Assembly: GCA_046726015.1 (NCBI GenBank)
Contig: JBKOZS010000160.1
Span: forward strand, 1-20,787
Origin: QHWT01 sp046726015
GTDB lineage: Bacteria; Acidobacteriota; Vicinamibacteria; Vicinamibacterales; 2-12-FULL-66-21
Length of the DNA stretch: 20,787 nt
Reading direction: 5' to 3'
Made by a program: the position numbers and the translations under genes
Notes under the pieces: generated by a model
Seen by the model: the letters and a program-made list of their open reading frames with translations, nothing else
The model's database searches: none
Told to the model about the DNA's origin: nothing
Shown here: positions 6,709-15,600 of the stretch, piece by piece
Layout of the letters: every line of letters starts with the position of its first letter
How positions within the stretch are numbered: the stretch's first letter is position 1

Positions 6709-9700
6709 TTATTCGCGACGGACCGTGACGTTCACGCTCTTGCTTGTCTGATTCCCCAACGCGTCCGTGCAGGTCACGGTAATCGTGTACGTGCGGCTGC
6801 TGCCCTTGCCCGAACGATCTGCGTTCAACTGCACATGATGCGCGTCGGCGATGATGAAACTCAGACCCTGGTTATCGTCATCGTCGCTGTAGGTGCCCGA
6901 CGATTGAGTGCCCGTCCGACCGGAGGTCGACGTGTTCGTGGTGTTCGTGGTGAGGGCTCGAGACAGGTCGACAACGGACAACACACATGTTGCTGCGCTG
7001 CAGTTGTCTGGTGAATCGTAGTCGACCGTCACCGCAATCCAGTCGCGATTCGTGCGCAGCGGCGTCTGGGTGATCACGAGGTTCGTGATCGACGGTGGCG
7101 TTTGATCGACAACCGTAACGACGCCCGTTGCCTGGCTGAACGCGCCCTTCGAATCAGTGACGGTCAGCAGCACCGGGGTTGAGCCGAGAGGATAGGGTCC
7201 GGCGGGGAACTGCTTGAGAACGAGCGCCTCGCCATCGGCATCGGACGAACCATCGTCAATTGACGCATCAGCACTACAGACGTCGGTGCCAGCGGCAACG
7301 ATGACGTCTGTCGCTTTCGCGACCGGGACGTGGTTCGGCGGATCGCAGGCACCCATGCACGCGCCCGTCACCGTGAGCGTGTAGGCGGTCTGCGACGGCT
7401 GCCCCGGCGCGACGTCGTGCACGTCAATGGTGAAGGGCTGCCCGCCGCCCGGATGGTCGAAGGAGAACGTCCGAAATGCCGAGCTCGCACCCGGGTCCGC
7501 CCTGTAGTTCTCCTGCACGTTGATGGGGTTGAACGACGGTGAATAGGCCGCGGAAAACAGGTTGATCGCGTCCGTCCCCTGCAGGTTCACCGTCACGCAC
7601 GACGGCTCGCTCTGCGAGCAGGTGTTGAATGCATACGCTTCGAATTGCCGGGTCGTACTTCCAGGCGGATTCGTAGCGGGTGGAGGCGTGATCTTCTGTT
7701 CGCCGCACGTGCTGGCGATGGCATCGCGCGTCAGGCGGAACGCCTGCAGACCGGTGAACGTCGCGACCCCGGCGGACGCGGGCGCAGCCGTGCCGTCCAG
7801 TTTCTTCGAGATGCGGTACGACGTGACCCCGATCGGGACCTCGAATTCGAGCACGCGCGGGTTCGTCAGGCCGGCGTAGTTCACCGTCAGCGTAAACGAG
7901 GCGGACGCGGGACACGGGAACTCGCTGGCGATCGTAAACAGGAACGCTGCCGCCTCCGTCGAGCCGCCGATGGCGATGTTGCCGTACGAACGGGTCGACT
8001 CTTGTTCGATCGTGATCCCTCGCGTCGATGTCGCGAGAGAGGCTGTCACGCCGGTTGCGATCGCGTTCCCGTAGTTCGCCAGCGGGAGGACCAGGCGCGC
8101 ACCTTCACCCGCTTCAGGTGAGCCGTTGCCATTGCCTGGATTGTCGAATGCCTGCACGCTGGGGATCTCGACGAGAGCCGTTCCATCCGCGCCGAGCGCA
8201 CGCAGCGCATCGGTCGCCATGATGATTCCCGCACCGGAATCACGATCGACGCCCGGTGCTTCGATGTCGATGGCCGTTGCGAGCAATGCCTGGCGTATCT
8301 CCTGGGCCGTCTTGGCCGGCATCGCGGACTTGAGAAGTGCCGCGATGGCTGCGACGTGTGGCGCGGCTGCAGACGTGCCGAAAAACGGACTGCCGAAGCC
8401 GCCGACTCCTGTGACCTGCACGGCATCGGCCGCCGTTACATCCGGCTTCTGGCGCACGATGCCCCCGGTCGAGAGCAGGTTGCCCGGTGTATAAGGTTGG
8501 TTTGCCGCGTTGAAGAACAGACGCCGGGGTCCATCCGAGCTGAACGCCTCGACAACGTTGCCGGCGTTGAACGGCGACGGAAACGGTGCGAGCGCGGGGG
8601 TGGCGGCCACGGCGAGCGCGCCCGCAGCTTGCGCGTGTCCGTGCAATTGTCCGGCGGTCGCGATCGCCAGGCGTCCACCGTTCAGATCGAGGTGAAGGAA
8701 GCGCGGCTGCGCCGACACCCTTTTGGTGATGACGATGACTTCTCCCGGTGTCGAAGGTCCTCGGACCTCCTCGAATGGGTCCTGTGACCCGCTTTGAGGG
8801 TTCGTGGACGCGGCGCGGACTACCAATCGACTGTTCACGACTACACCGCGGAACAGATCGTAGTCGCTGCTCGACGCGCCCAAGGGATCGGGCCAGTACA
8901 AGTTGATGGGCTCGACGCTACTGGTGAGGATGGGGTTGATGACCTGGCTCTCGCCGAAACTGTGCAGACGGGCACTGGCGCCGTTGGGTGTGACAATCGG
9001 TCCGCCGTCCGAGAAGTCTCCCTCCCAGGTTCCTGACGTCCCCTCGTTCAAGTTGCCTGAATTGTTCGCGGAGGAAACATACAGCACGCCGGCCGCCGTT
9101 ACGACGTTGACCGCCTGCGTCACGATGCCCTGATTGAGTTGGGAGGTCACCCCGTCTGCCTGGCCGTCGTGGAAAGGGGACTCCACGAAATAAAACACGT
9201 CATCAACGATGATGTGGCAACCCTGGGCTTGCAGTGCGCGGATATTCTCCGCGAACTGCCCGATGCCACTGGTGCCGGTTGCAAAGAACAACTGCGCTTC
9301 AGGCGCGAGATCGTGGATGATCTCGAGCATTGCGGTGCCTTCATCCCCCTCGCCCGCCTGGCCTGGCAGAACCGTGACCGGACCGAGATCTCCAAGAGCC
9401 TGGCTCGAGGCCAGGCTCACCACACCATCCGAGAGCACGCCGATTTTCACACCTGCGCCTCGCGCACCGAATGCCGCACGCGCGGCAAACGCGAGGTGCG
9501 TGATGTCTCCCTCGGAACTGCGGCTGCCCTGGCCGGTGTTCGTTGCCGTGATGCTGGTCAGAAAATCCTGCGCGCCTGCCGCGCTGGAAATGGCGCGCGC
9601 CACCGCTCGTGCCCGTTGATTGAAGGTCGACGTTGCGCCGCGGCGGACTGTTCCCGATGTCTTCGCCTCCTGCCGCGGCTGGATGAACAGTACATCGGGA

Positions 9701-10179
9701 TGTGCGGCAAGCGTTTCTATCCGTTCGATTGGGATGTGAATCCGAATGCTCGTGCGATCGTCCGAGGAGGACACGATCTCGGCGCCAACCGCCGCGAGCG
9801 TCGCCGTGATATCGCTCGACGGCTTCGCGGTCACGTCCACGATCGCATGCCCATCGTTCGCGTAAGGCACGTCGGTCGCGAGACGAGTGATGCCGGCGGC
9901 AATCGCCACGCCCGACCGCATCTTCAGCTCATAAATAAGCTGCGAGTCGATCTTCTGTTCGATCGGAGAGCGGGACTCTTTCTCTTGGATGAGAGCTTCG
10001 ATCTCCGCGAACGCGGTTGCGGGGAGCTGTGCAGCTGGCGCTGGCGGTTGCTGCGCACCGTACACGCGCGAGCCCGCGATCGCCGCGATGACCGCGACGG
10101 GCAGGACCGCGCACGCACGAATCGACAGCCGCCCAAGGCGCACCAATGCAGCGCGCCATCGGGCACACTCGAGTCCCAT
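6709..10179 (-). CDS. Secreted subtilase (S8/S53-like) with C-terminal HYR-type domains
   Basis: This 1156-residue protein has a signal peptide (helix about 18-38, likely cut near VYGA-QQ). A propeptide-like region (about 45-235) precedes a subtilase domain of about 240-660. Asp251 is in IGVLSDG and Ser603 in GTSAAAPHVA. Where subtilisins have the His of HGT, this protein reads GDEGTAMLEIIHDLAP, placing Glu280 there. IIVDDVFYF (about 323-330) supplies an acidic residue where subtilisins have the oxyanion Asn. A Ser-Glu-Asp triad with an oxyanion Asp is the known arrangement of sedolisins (S53). Beta-rich regions follow: about 670-785, a cysteine-bearing region, then an HYR/Ig-like repeat (about 951-1028, ending VVDQTPP). 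The start ATG 10179 has GGAGG about 10 nt upstream. It is probably exported to the periplasm or outside; no LPXTG or PEP-CTERM anchor is seen. Confidence 0.88.
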   Translation of the reverse strand: MGLECARWRAALVRLGRLSIRACAVLPVAVIAAIAGSRVYGAQQPPAPAAQLPATAFAEIEALIQEKESRSPIEQKIDSQLIYELKMRSGVAIAAGITRLATDVPYANDGHAIVDVTAKPSSDITATLAAVGAEIVSSSDDRTSIRIHIPIERIETLAAHPDVLFIQPRQEAKTSGTVRRGATSTFNQRARAVARAISSAAGAQDFLTSITATNTGQGSRSSEGDITHLAFAARAAFGARGAGVKIGVLSDGVVSLASSQALGDLGPVTVLPGQAGEGDEGTAMLEIIHDLAPEAQLFFATGTSGIGQFAENIRALQAQGCHIIVDDVFYFVESPFHDGQADGVTSQLNQGIVTQAVNVVTAAGVLYVSSANNSGNLNEGTSGTWEGDFSDGGPIVTPNGASARLHSFGESQVINPILTSSVEPINLYWPDPLGASSSDYDLFRGVVVNSRLVVRAASTNPQSGSQDPFEEVRGPSTPGEVIVITKRVSAQPRFLHLDLNGGRLAIATAGQLHGHAQAAGALAVAATPALAPFPSPFNAGNVVEAFSSDGPRRLFFNAANQPYTPGNLLSTGGIVRQKPDVTAADAVQVTGVGGFGSPFFGTSAAAPHVAAIAALLKSAMPAKTAQEIRQALLATAIDIEAPGVDRDSGAGIIMATDALRALGADGTALVEIPSVQAFDNPGNGNGSPEAGEGARLVLPLANYGNAIATGVTASLATSTRGITIEQESTRSYGNIAIGGSTEAAAFLFTIASEFPCPASASFTLTVNYAGLTNPRVLEFEVPIGVTSYRISKKLDGTAAPASAGVATFTGLQAFRLTRDAIASTCGEQKITPPPATNPPGSTTRQFEAYAFNTCSQSEPSCVTVNLQGTDAINLFSAAYSPSFNPINVQENYRADPGASSAFRTFSFDHPGGGQPFTIDVHDVAPGQPSQTAYTLTVTGACMGACDPPNHVPVAKATDVIVAAGTDVCSADASIDDGSSDADGEALVLKQFPAGPYPLGSTPVLLTVTDSKGAFSQATGVVTVVDQTPPSITNLVITQTPLRTNRDWIAVTVDYDSPDNCSAATCVLSVVDLSRALTTNTTNTSTSGRTGTQSSGTYSDDDDNQGLSFIIADAHHVQLNADRSGKGSSRTYTITVTCTDALGNQTSKSVNVTVRRE

Positions 10180-10268
10180 TGCCCCGATGCCTCCGGAAAC
10201 TAATTACCCAAGGTGAAAGCGCATCCTACCGCGGAACGGACGATCCGAAGCGCCAGTCTGTGACGAAC

Positions 10269-10285
10269 CCGAAAATTATTTTCGG
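10269..10285 (-). other. A+T-rich stem-loop with the yhcH stop codon in its loop
   Basis: CCGAAAA (10269-10275) and TTTTCGG (10279-10285) form a perfect 7-bp stem. The 3-nt loop is exactly the TAA stop of the YhcH-like gene read on the minus strand. It could attenuate or end transcription before the protease gene, but there is no T-run after the stem, so it is not a standard terminator. Confidence 0.4.
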
Positions 10286-10755
10286 AAGTCATCCTGGCGA
10301 AGGACTTCCTCAATCGCGATCTTCGCGATCGCTTTTTTCAGAGGGCCATGTCCGGCGAGTGGCGCGTGCGCGTCTTCAGGAAAAAAGATCGCAAAGTACC
10401 CCGGGAGAACGCGGACCCATGTGCGTGGAGGGTCTGCGAAGAATTGTACATCCGTCGCCGCATCGTATTTGGTAATCGATTTGTGACAGTCGCTGATGGG
10501 CCGCCAGCCGATCTCTTCCTCGCCATCGATAGTTAACTGAATGTCTATATAGCGCTTATGGGCTTCGAGACGCGCGCCCTCGCGGCCTCGACCATTCTTG
10601 TGATCGAGCGATATATAGATGCGGTCGCCGTCGATCGCATGCCGTCCCGGCTCGAGCATTTCAAAGTTGGTCGTCGCAAGAGCATCGAATGCGCGGCGGA
10701 AGAAAGGGTGTAGCGACGTATATCGATCGGAGTACTCGAGCGTGTCGAAGATCAT
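10276..10755 (-). CDS. YhcH/YjgK/YiaL family protein
   Basis: This 159-residue protein is full length for the family (about 150 residues, cupin-like beta barrel). Signature stretches are visible: GRHAIDGDRIYISL near residues 37-50, LEAHKRYIDIQLTIDGEEEIGW near 63-84, and GYFAIFFPEDAHAPL near 118-132, with the conserved Glu/His positions that bind metal in characterised members. Family members are linked with sugar and sialic-acid metabolism (for example EbgC, YhcH), but the reaction is not settled. ATG 10755 lies 15 bp after the stop of the TPR-metalloprotease gene on the same strand, so the two are probably co-transcribed. The ribosome site is weak (TTAGG). No sugar-pathway gene is adjacent, so its role here is open. 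Confidence 0.9.
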   Translation of the reverse strand: MIFDTLEYSDRYTSLHPFFRRAFDALATTNFEMLEPGRHAIDGDRIYISLDHKNGRGREGARLEAHKRYIDIQLTIDGEEEIGWRPISDCHKSITKYDAATDVQFFADPPRTWVRVLPGYFAIFFPEDAHAPLAGHGPLKKAIAKIAIEEVLRQDDFRK

Positions 10756-10770
10756 GGACCTAAGCGCGGA

Positions 10771-11841
10771 TCATTCAGCCCATGCTTTCAGGAACTCGCT
10801 GTAGCGCATCAGCAGAGCCCGTTCGAACGCCGTTTCGAACGTCATGCCGTTGCCGATATTCGTCAGGAGGTTGTAGACCGCGGTTGGGCCGCCGAGCTCC
10901 ATGAGTTTTTGTGTGGCCACCGCGCTTTCTACGTAGGCGAGACGCGCATCGTCTCCGGACAGTCCGGCAAACGATCGTTCCAGGCGTGTCAGCGGAATCA
11001 GCGGTGCGTCGCTCATCCGTGAACGGTCGATCGCAACTGAGCCGCGCTCGAAGAGCACCGCGAGTCCTTCGTTGAGCCACTGCGGGACACCACGAGGCGC
11101 AAGGCCGCGCACGATCGCGTGCGTGAGCTCGTGCGCGAGCACGCGGTCGAGCTCGCGCTCGTCGATCTTGCCGGCGACGGGTACGCGAATCCGCCCGTCG
11201 AAGAGCCCGCCAGCCCATCCGGGCGATTGGGTGACGTCGCGGAACTGCTCCTTTGAATAAAGGATCACTGGCACGACGTCGCGAGGATAGGCCCCGAGCG
11301 CGCCGCCGATTCGCCAGTATGCCGCCTCGAGCATTTCCGCGACGCGCGTCGCCAGAGGTTGATCCGGCGGCCCTTCGAACATGATCGTGAAGTGACTCGC
11401 GATTCGCTGTGAAAAGTTGTCGTGGACGGCAGCCTCGCGGTGCCAGGCCTCGAGTTTCGTTGTCAGCTGTGGCTCCGCTGGCGCGAAGGACAACGCCTGC
11501 TCGTACACGGCGATCGCAGCCTGAAGGTCCGCCTCGCGGTAGAGAAGTTCGCCGAGAAGGAGCGACGCCGCTGTCAGGGACGGCTGAAGCCTGAGCGCTC
11601 CCGCGAGATCCTGTTTCGCTTCGTCCGTCTTGCCGCGCAGATGCGCGGCGACCCCTGCACCAAGCATCGCCAGCGGATTCCGTGCATCGAGGCGAAGCGC
11701 CTCGTCGAAGTCGTGTGCCGCGTCCTCCGCTTGCCCGGCTCTGAGCGCCTGGAACCCGGCCGTCGTCCACTGCGCCGCGGTGCGGGCACCGGTCGCCTGA
11801 CCGACGAGCATGATGCTGAGGAACGTCGCAACTGCCAGCAC
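10771..11841 (-). CDS. Secreted TPR protein with gluzincin (peptidase MA-like) domain
   Basis: This 356-residue protein has an N-terminal hydrophobic signal (about 1-19, VATFLSIMLVGQATGA). Three TPR-like helical hairpins follow (about 24-58, 59-92, 93-126; for example AQAEDAAHDFDEALRLD-type units). The zinc metalloprotease domain has HELTH (His237, Glu238, His241) and the downstream gluzincin Glu258 in LNEGLAVLFE. All catalytic ligands are intact. Proteins of this layout are periplasmic peptidases of unknown substrate that are common in Acidobacteria and Myxococcota. The start is GTG 11841; no ribosome site is visible, but a TACACT box lies 6 nt upstream, so a leaderless start is possible. 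Starting at Met11 would damage the signal peptide. The YhcH-like gene follows after 15 bp. Confidence 0.86.
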   Translation of the reverse strand: MLAVATFLSIMLVGQATGARTAAQWTTAGFQALRAGQAEDAAHDFDEALRLDARNPLAMLGAGVAAHLRGKTDEAKQDLAGALRLQPSLTAASLLLGELLYREADLQAAIAVYEQALSFAPAEPQLTTKLEAWHREAAVHDNFSQRIASHFTIMFEGPPDQPLATRVAEMLEAAYWRIGGALGAYPRDVVPVILYSKEQFRDVTQSPGWAGGLFDGRIRVPVAGKIDERELDRVLAHELTHAIVRGLAPRGVPQWLNEGLAVLFERGSVAIDRSRMSDAPLIPLTRLERSFAGLSGDDARLAYVESAVATQKLMELGGPTAVYNLLTNIGNGMTFETAFERALLMRYSEFLKAWAE

Positions 11842-11901
11842 GGCATTAGTGTAACGCGGCAGACTGTAGGACGGATCACGAGACCCCGCAAAGAACCGCG
11901 C

Positions 11902-12549
11902 TCACGGGATTTCATCGCGAAGGCGACGGGGACGCCGGCGTCCTGGGCGCAAGGACGCGGAAGGAGGGAGCACAAGCGCGTGCCCAAGCCACTGCTCGAC
12001 ATCCGCCCGGAAGTCCGCTCCGTCGCCGGCTCGATGGGCCCTCCTGATTGACTGCTCCGCGTCGGCGCCTTCGAGCAGCTCTACGAACACGTCCACCAGG
12101 AACTCCCGATCGCCGATCGACGTTCGCACGCGATCCGGGGCAGCGCCCGACATCTCGACCCCGAAGTGGTGACCGCGTGACTCGGCCAGCAGTTCGAGGA
12201 AGAACCGGTCCGCTTCGAGCGGGTTGCTGCGCTTCACCGACGCGAGAATCCGGGTCTCGTCCCGATCGGTGTCGCAGTAGAGCGTGATGCCGGAGGGCAG
12301 CGCGATGACCCACGCCTCCCAGGTCGTCCCGTCGTGAAACTCCATGCGCAGGACCGAGCGCGCGCGCAGCGCGACCGGGTCGAGCGTCCCCCCTTCGTCA
12401 GCGAGCGCCTCGTGGATGATGTCGTCCAGTCGCAGTGGCTCGTGCGGGACACGGAACGGCCAGAGATCTTCGTGGGATCGAAATTGCTTCGCCCATCGCT
12501 CGAGCGCTTCGAGCACACGCAGCCGGAGGTGCCGCTGGCCGATCGTCAT
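11902..12549 (-). CDS. Hypothetical cytoplasmic protein, family not recognised
   Basis: I do not recognise this protein. From ATG 12549 it has 215 residues, no signal peptide and no membrane helix. It is acidic in its centre, with alternating strand-like stretches (SVLRMEFHDGTTWEAWVIALPSGITLYCD, about residues 75-103) and helices (ADRFFLELLAES; LVDVFVELLEGADAEQSIRRAH). It ends in an Arg/Pro-rich tail. The frame stays open upstream to an ATG at 12639. Those extra 30 residues are DHT/DHP/DHS/DHA triplets translated from the 9-bp tandem repeat and look like repeat DNA rather than protein, so I prefer 12549. The gene lies 108 bp after the hybrid kinase and 60 bp before the TPR-metalloprotease, on the same strand. 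Coding status rests on frame length and hydrophobic pattern. Confidence 0.65.
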   Translation of the reverse strand: MTIGQRHLRLRVLEALERWAKQFRSHEDLWPFRVPHEPLRLDDIIHEALADEGGTLDPVALRARSVLRMEFHDGTTWEAWVIALPSGITLYCDTDRDETRILASVKRSNPLEADRFFLELLAESRGHHFGVEMSGAAPDRVRTSIGDREFLVDVFVELLEGADAEQSIRRAHRAGDGADFRADVEQWLGHALVLPPSASLRPGRRRPRRLRDEIP

Positions 12550-12587
12550 GTCTCGATAACAGGCCGCGTCATCCTCGTTATCCGAAC

Positions 12588-12650
12588 GATTCGCGTGATC
12601 CGAATGATCGGGGTGATCCGTGTGATCCGTGGGATCCATGTGATCCGTGG
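12588..12650. repeat. Seven tandem 9-bp repeats, unit GATCCGTGN
   Basis: Seven contiguous 9-mers are seen: GATTCGCGT, GATCCGAAT, GATCGGGGT, GATCCGTGT, GATCCGTGG, GATCCATGT and GATCCGTGG. Divergence is greatest at the left end, as in a decaying minisatellite. Further degenerate GTTATCC/ATCCTC pieces lie left of 12588. The 9-bp period keeps frame, so on the minus strand it reads as Asp-His-X triplets. It lies between the hybrid kinase stop and the hypothetical gene. The function is unknown. Confidence 0.8.
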
Positions 12651-12654
12651 CTGT

Positions 12655-12672
12655 GGTTCACGCGGATGAACC
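12655..12672. repeat. Palindrome capping the 9-bp repeat and holding the kinase stop codon
   Basis: GGTTCA (12655-12660) and TGAACC (12667-12672) form a perfect 6-bp stem around a 6-nt loop (CGCGGA). It sits 4 nt after the last 9-bp unit. The TGA stop of the hybrid histidine kinase (12660-12658) lies in one arm, so the last few codons of the kinase (HGSSA) are written in the palindrome. No T-run follows, so it is unlikely to be a classical terminator. Confidence 0.6.
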
Positions 12673-15600
12673 ATGTGTGACCAGCGTCGCGATCGTCTCC
12701 AGCAGAGTATCGGGGTCCACCGGTTTGCTGACGTGACGATCGTACCCGGCAGCGATCGCGCGGTCTCGATCGTCTTCACGTGCGTAGGCGGTAACCGCAA
12801 TGGACGGGAGATGCGGCAGGCCGCGTGCGTCATCCTGCTGTCGAATGGACCGGATCAAGTCGTACCCGTCCTCGGCCGGCATACCGATGTCGGACACGAG
12901 CACGTCTGGACGCTGTTCGTCGATGATCCGCCGCGCTTCACCGGCCGAAGACGCCCCATTGACGCGCGCGCCGGCGGTCGCCAGCATCGCGTGCAGCAGC
13001 CTGCGCGCTTCCTCCTGGTCGTCGACGACGAGGATGCGCACGCCTGAGAGTGCGGCCGGCGGCAGTTCGGGCGGTTGCTGGATCGATGATGCGCCATCTG
13101 CACGCGCGCGGATCGGCAGCACGATCGTGAACTTCGCGCCGCGCCCTTCACCGGCGCTTTCCGCGCGAATCGTCCCGCCATGCAGCTCCACCAGGTGCCG
13201 CGCAATCGAGAGTCCGAGTCCAAGCCCGCCATGCAGTCGCGTCGTGGTGCTGTCCCCTTGCCGGAAGCGATCGAAGACGAACGGCAGGAACTCCGGCGCA
13301 ATGCCAATACCGGTGTCCGAGACCTCGATATCAATCGTCGAGCCCGCGCGCCGGGCCGTGATCTCGACACGGCCGCCGGACGGCGTGAACTTCAATGCGT
13401 TGGACAACAGGTTGCCGATCACCTGTTGCAGTCGCGCCGCATCGCCGAGGACGGGCACGAGATTGGGCGCCGCGACGACCGTGATGGTGACGCCGCGGGC
13501 GCGCGCCAGCGGACCGAACGACTCCACCGCGGTCCGCACGATTTCGCCGACGTCGGTGCGTACGAACTCGACGTGCAGCTTCCCGCTGACGACCCGGGAA
13601 GTGTCGAGCAGGTCGTCGACGAGTTGTGCCTGGGCTCTGGCGTTTCGCTCGATGGCGTCCAGCGCTCTCGCGGTCTGATCCGGTCCCACCATCGTCCGCC
13701 GGAGGATCTGCGCCCATCCGAGCACGGCGTTCAGCGGCGTGCGCAGCTCGTGTGAGACGGTGCTGAGGAACTCGTCTTTCATCCGGTTCGATTCCTGGAG
13801 CTCGCGATACAGCCGCGCATTGTCGAGCGCAATGCCGGCGCGATCGGTGAGCTCGCGCGCGAGCGCGAGGTCAGCATCCGAATAGTGACGATCGGGATCG
13901 GTGCTGATAAACGTCATCGACCCGAGTGTCTGCCCGCGCGCGACGAGCGGCAGGACCATGGCCGACGTCGGCGCGACGGACTCTATCAGCCTCTTCTGTT
14001 CGTCCGACTCGAGCAAGCCATCGGGCGATGCGTCCGACCACGTGGGAAACAGCGTCGCGCCGCCTCGTATCGCCACGGCAACCGGATGCTGGCTTGTGAG
14101 CGCGATGGGAAACCGCGAACGTCCTTCGATCACGGCCTTCTGGTGCCTGAGATTCGCGGCGGCAACGGCCCCGAGCCGTACCTGCCCGTGCTCCAGGAGA
14201 TCGACGGCGCAGATGTCCGCCAGAAACGGTACGGCAAGGTTCGCGAGCGTTTCGATGGTGCTGCCGTAATCCAGCGATGCGGAAAGGCTCGATGCCGCCC
14301 GCGCCAGAAATCGTGTCCGCTCTTCGTGGCGGCGGCGATCGGTAATGTTCCGCACGAGAATAACCACCGCGTCGCGGCCGCTCGCCGACATACGCGCCTC
14401 GAAATGCTGCTCATGTCCCGCGGTCACCTGGCGGTACTCGAACGGAGGCACGCTGTCGCCGGCGATCGCCGGCCCAATCCGGTCGCGGATCGCAATCGCA
14501 GCATCGGCGGGGAGTACGTCCGAGAGCGTGCGATCGACGAGCGGCTTCGGCGCAACGACCCGTCCACCGTCCTTTGCGGAGACGTAGTCAACGACGCGGC
14601 CATCCGCGGAGACCTGGTAAATCACGTCCGGCACCGCGCGCAGCAGGCCGCTGAGTTCCGCCGTGCGTTCGTCGACCCGCCGCTCGAGCCCCTCGGCATA
14701 TCGCCGCAGTTCGGCATCTTTCTGCGCGAGCGAGGCAGCCATGGAATCGAACGTGTCTGCCAGCTGGCCGATCTCGTCACGACGTTCCATGCGGATGCGC
14801 CTCGCCATGTCCCCCTGTGCGAGCGCACGGGCGGCATCCCCGACGTGGCTCAGAGGACGCGACAGCCAGCGCGCGGCGGCAACCGACAACAGCGCCGCGA
14901 GCAGCGCGGTGGCAAACGCGACGCCAAGGTTGCGCCGGCTCTGCGCGCGCACGGCTGCAAACGCGTTCGCTTCAGGTGTGGCAAGACCGTAGGTCCAGCG
15001 CGTATCCGCGATCGGCACCGACGTGACTTGCATGCCGCCGGCGGTCAGCGCCGCGGCGACGTGCGGGCTGGCCGTGCCATCGTAGAGGCGCCAGCGCGAT
15101 TGCGCGACGAGCGCGCTGCCGCTGTCGGGCGCGTCGAGCAGGCTTGCGGTGTCGGGCCCGAACCGCGCCTCGGCGACCAGCCGGTTTCGCGCGAACGGCA
15201 GCAGCGGCGCGAGCGGATGGAATCGACCGCCGGAATGCGCGGGATTGCTGAGGACGATGCCCTGCTCGTCCCAGATCATGCCGAACTCGGCAAGGCCGCC
15301 GTAGTCGGTGTCGGCCCTCACGAGCCGATCGAGCTCGTCGAGCGATACCCGGCCGACGGCGACGCCCAGGATCCGTCCCTCGTCGATTCTCACCGGGACC
15401 GAGACATGGATATGCACCGCGTTGTCGTCGGTCGCATATCGCGGATCATGCACGCGCGTCTGTCCCGCAATCGCGGACAGGAAGAAGGGGGAGGTGATCC
15501 GGTTCGCGCCTACGCGCTTCGTGTCCGTCGAGGCGACGACGGTGCCGTCATGATCGAGAATCTCGAGAAGCTCGATCTCTTTGGTGTTCCGGATGCTGTT

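Noticed and set aside
9173..9194. Possible second copy of the REP-like element (AAAGGGGA ... AAATAAAA)
   Set aside because: Only pieces resemble it, the palindrome is absent, and the bases fit the protease coding frame.
11422..12051. 209-codon plus-strand frame spanning the TPR-protease 5' end and the hypothetical gene
   Set aside because: It crosses two minus-strand genes, one with intact HELTH and TPR motifs, and has no recognisable features.
12550..12639. Longer N-terminus of the hypothetical protein (MDPTDHTDHPDHSDH...)
   Set aside because: It is a direct translation of the 9-bp tandem repeat, so it is more likely repeat DNA than conserved protein. It cannot be excluded without proteomics.
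12588..12650. CRISPR array
   Set aside because: The units are 9 bp and contiguous with no spacers; this is a minisatellite.
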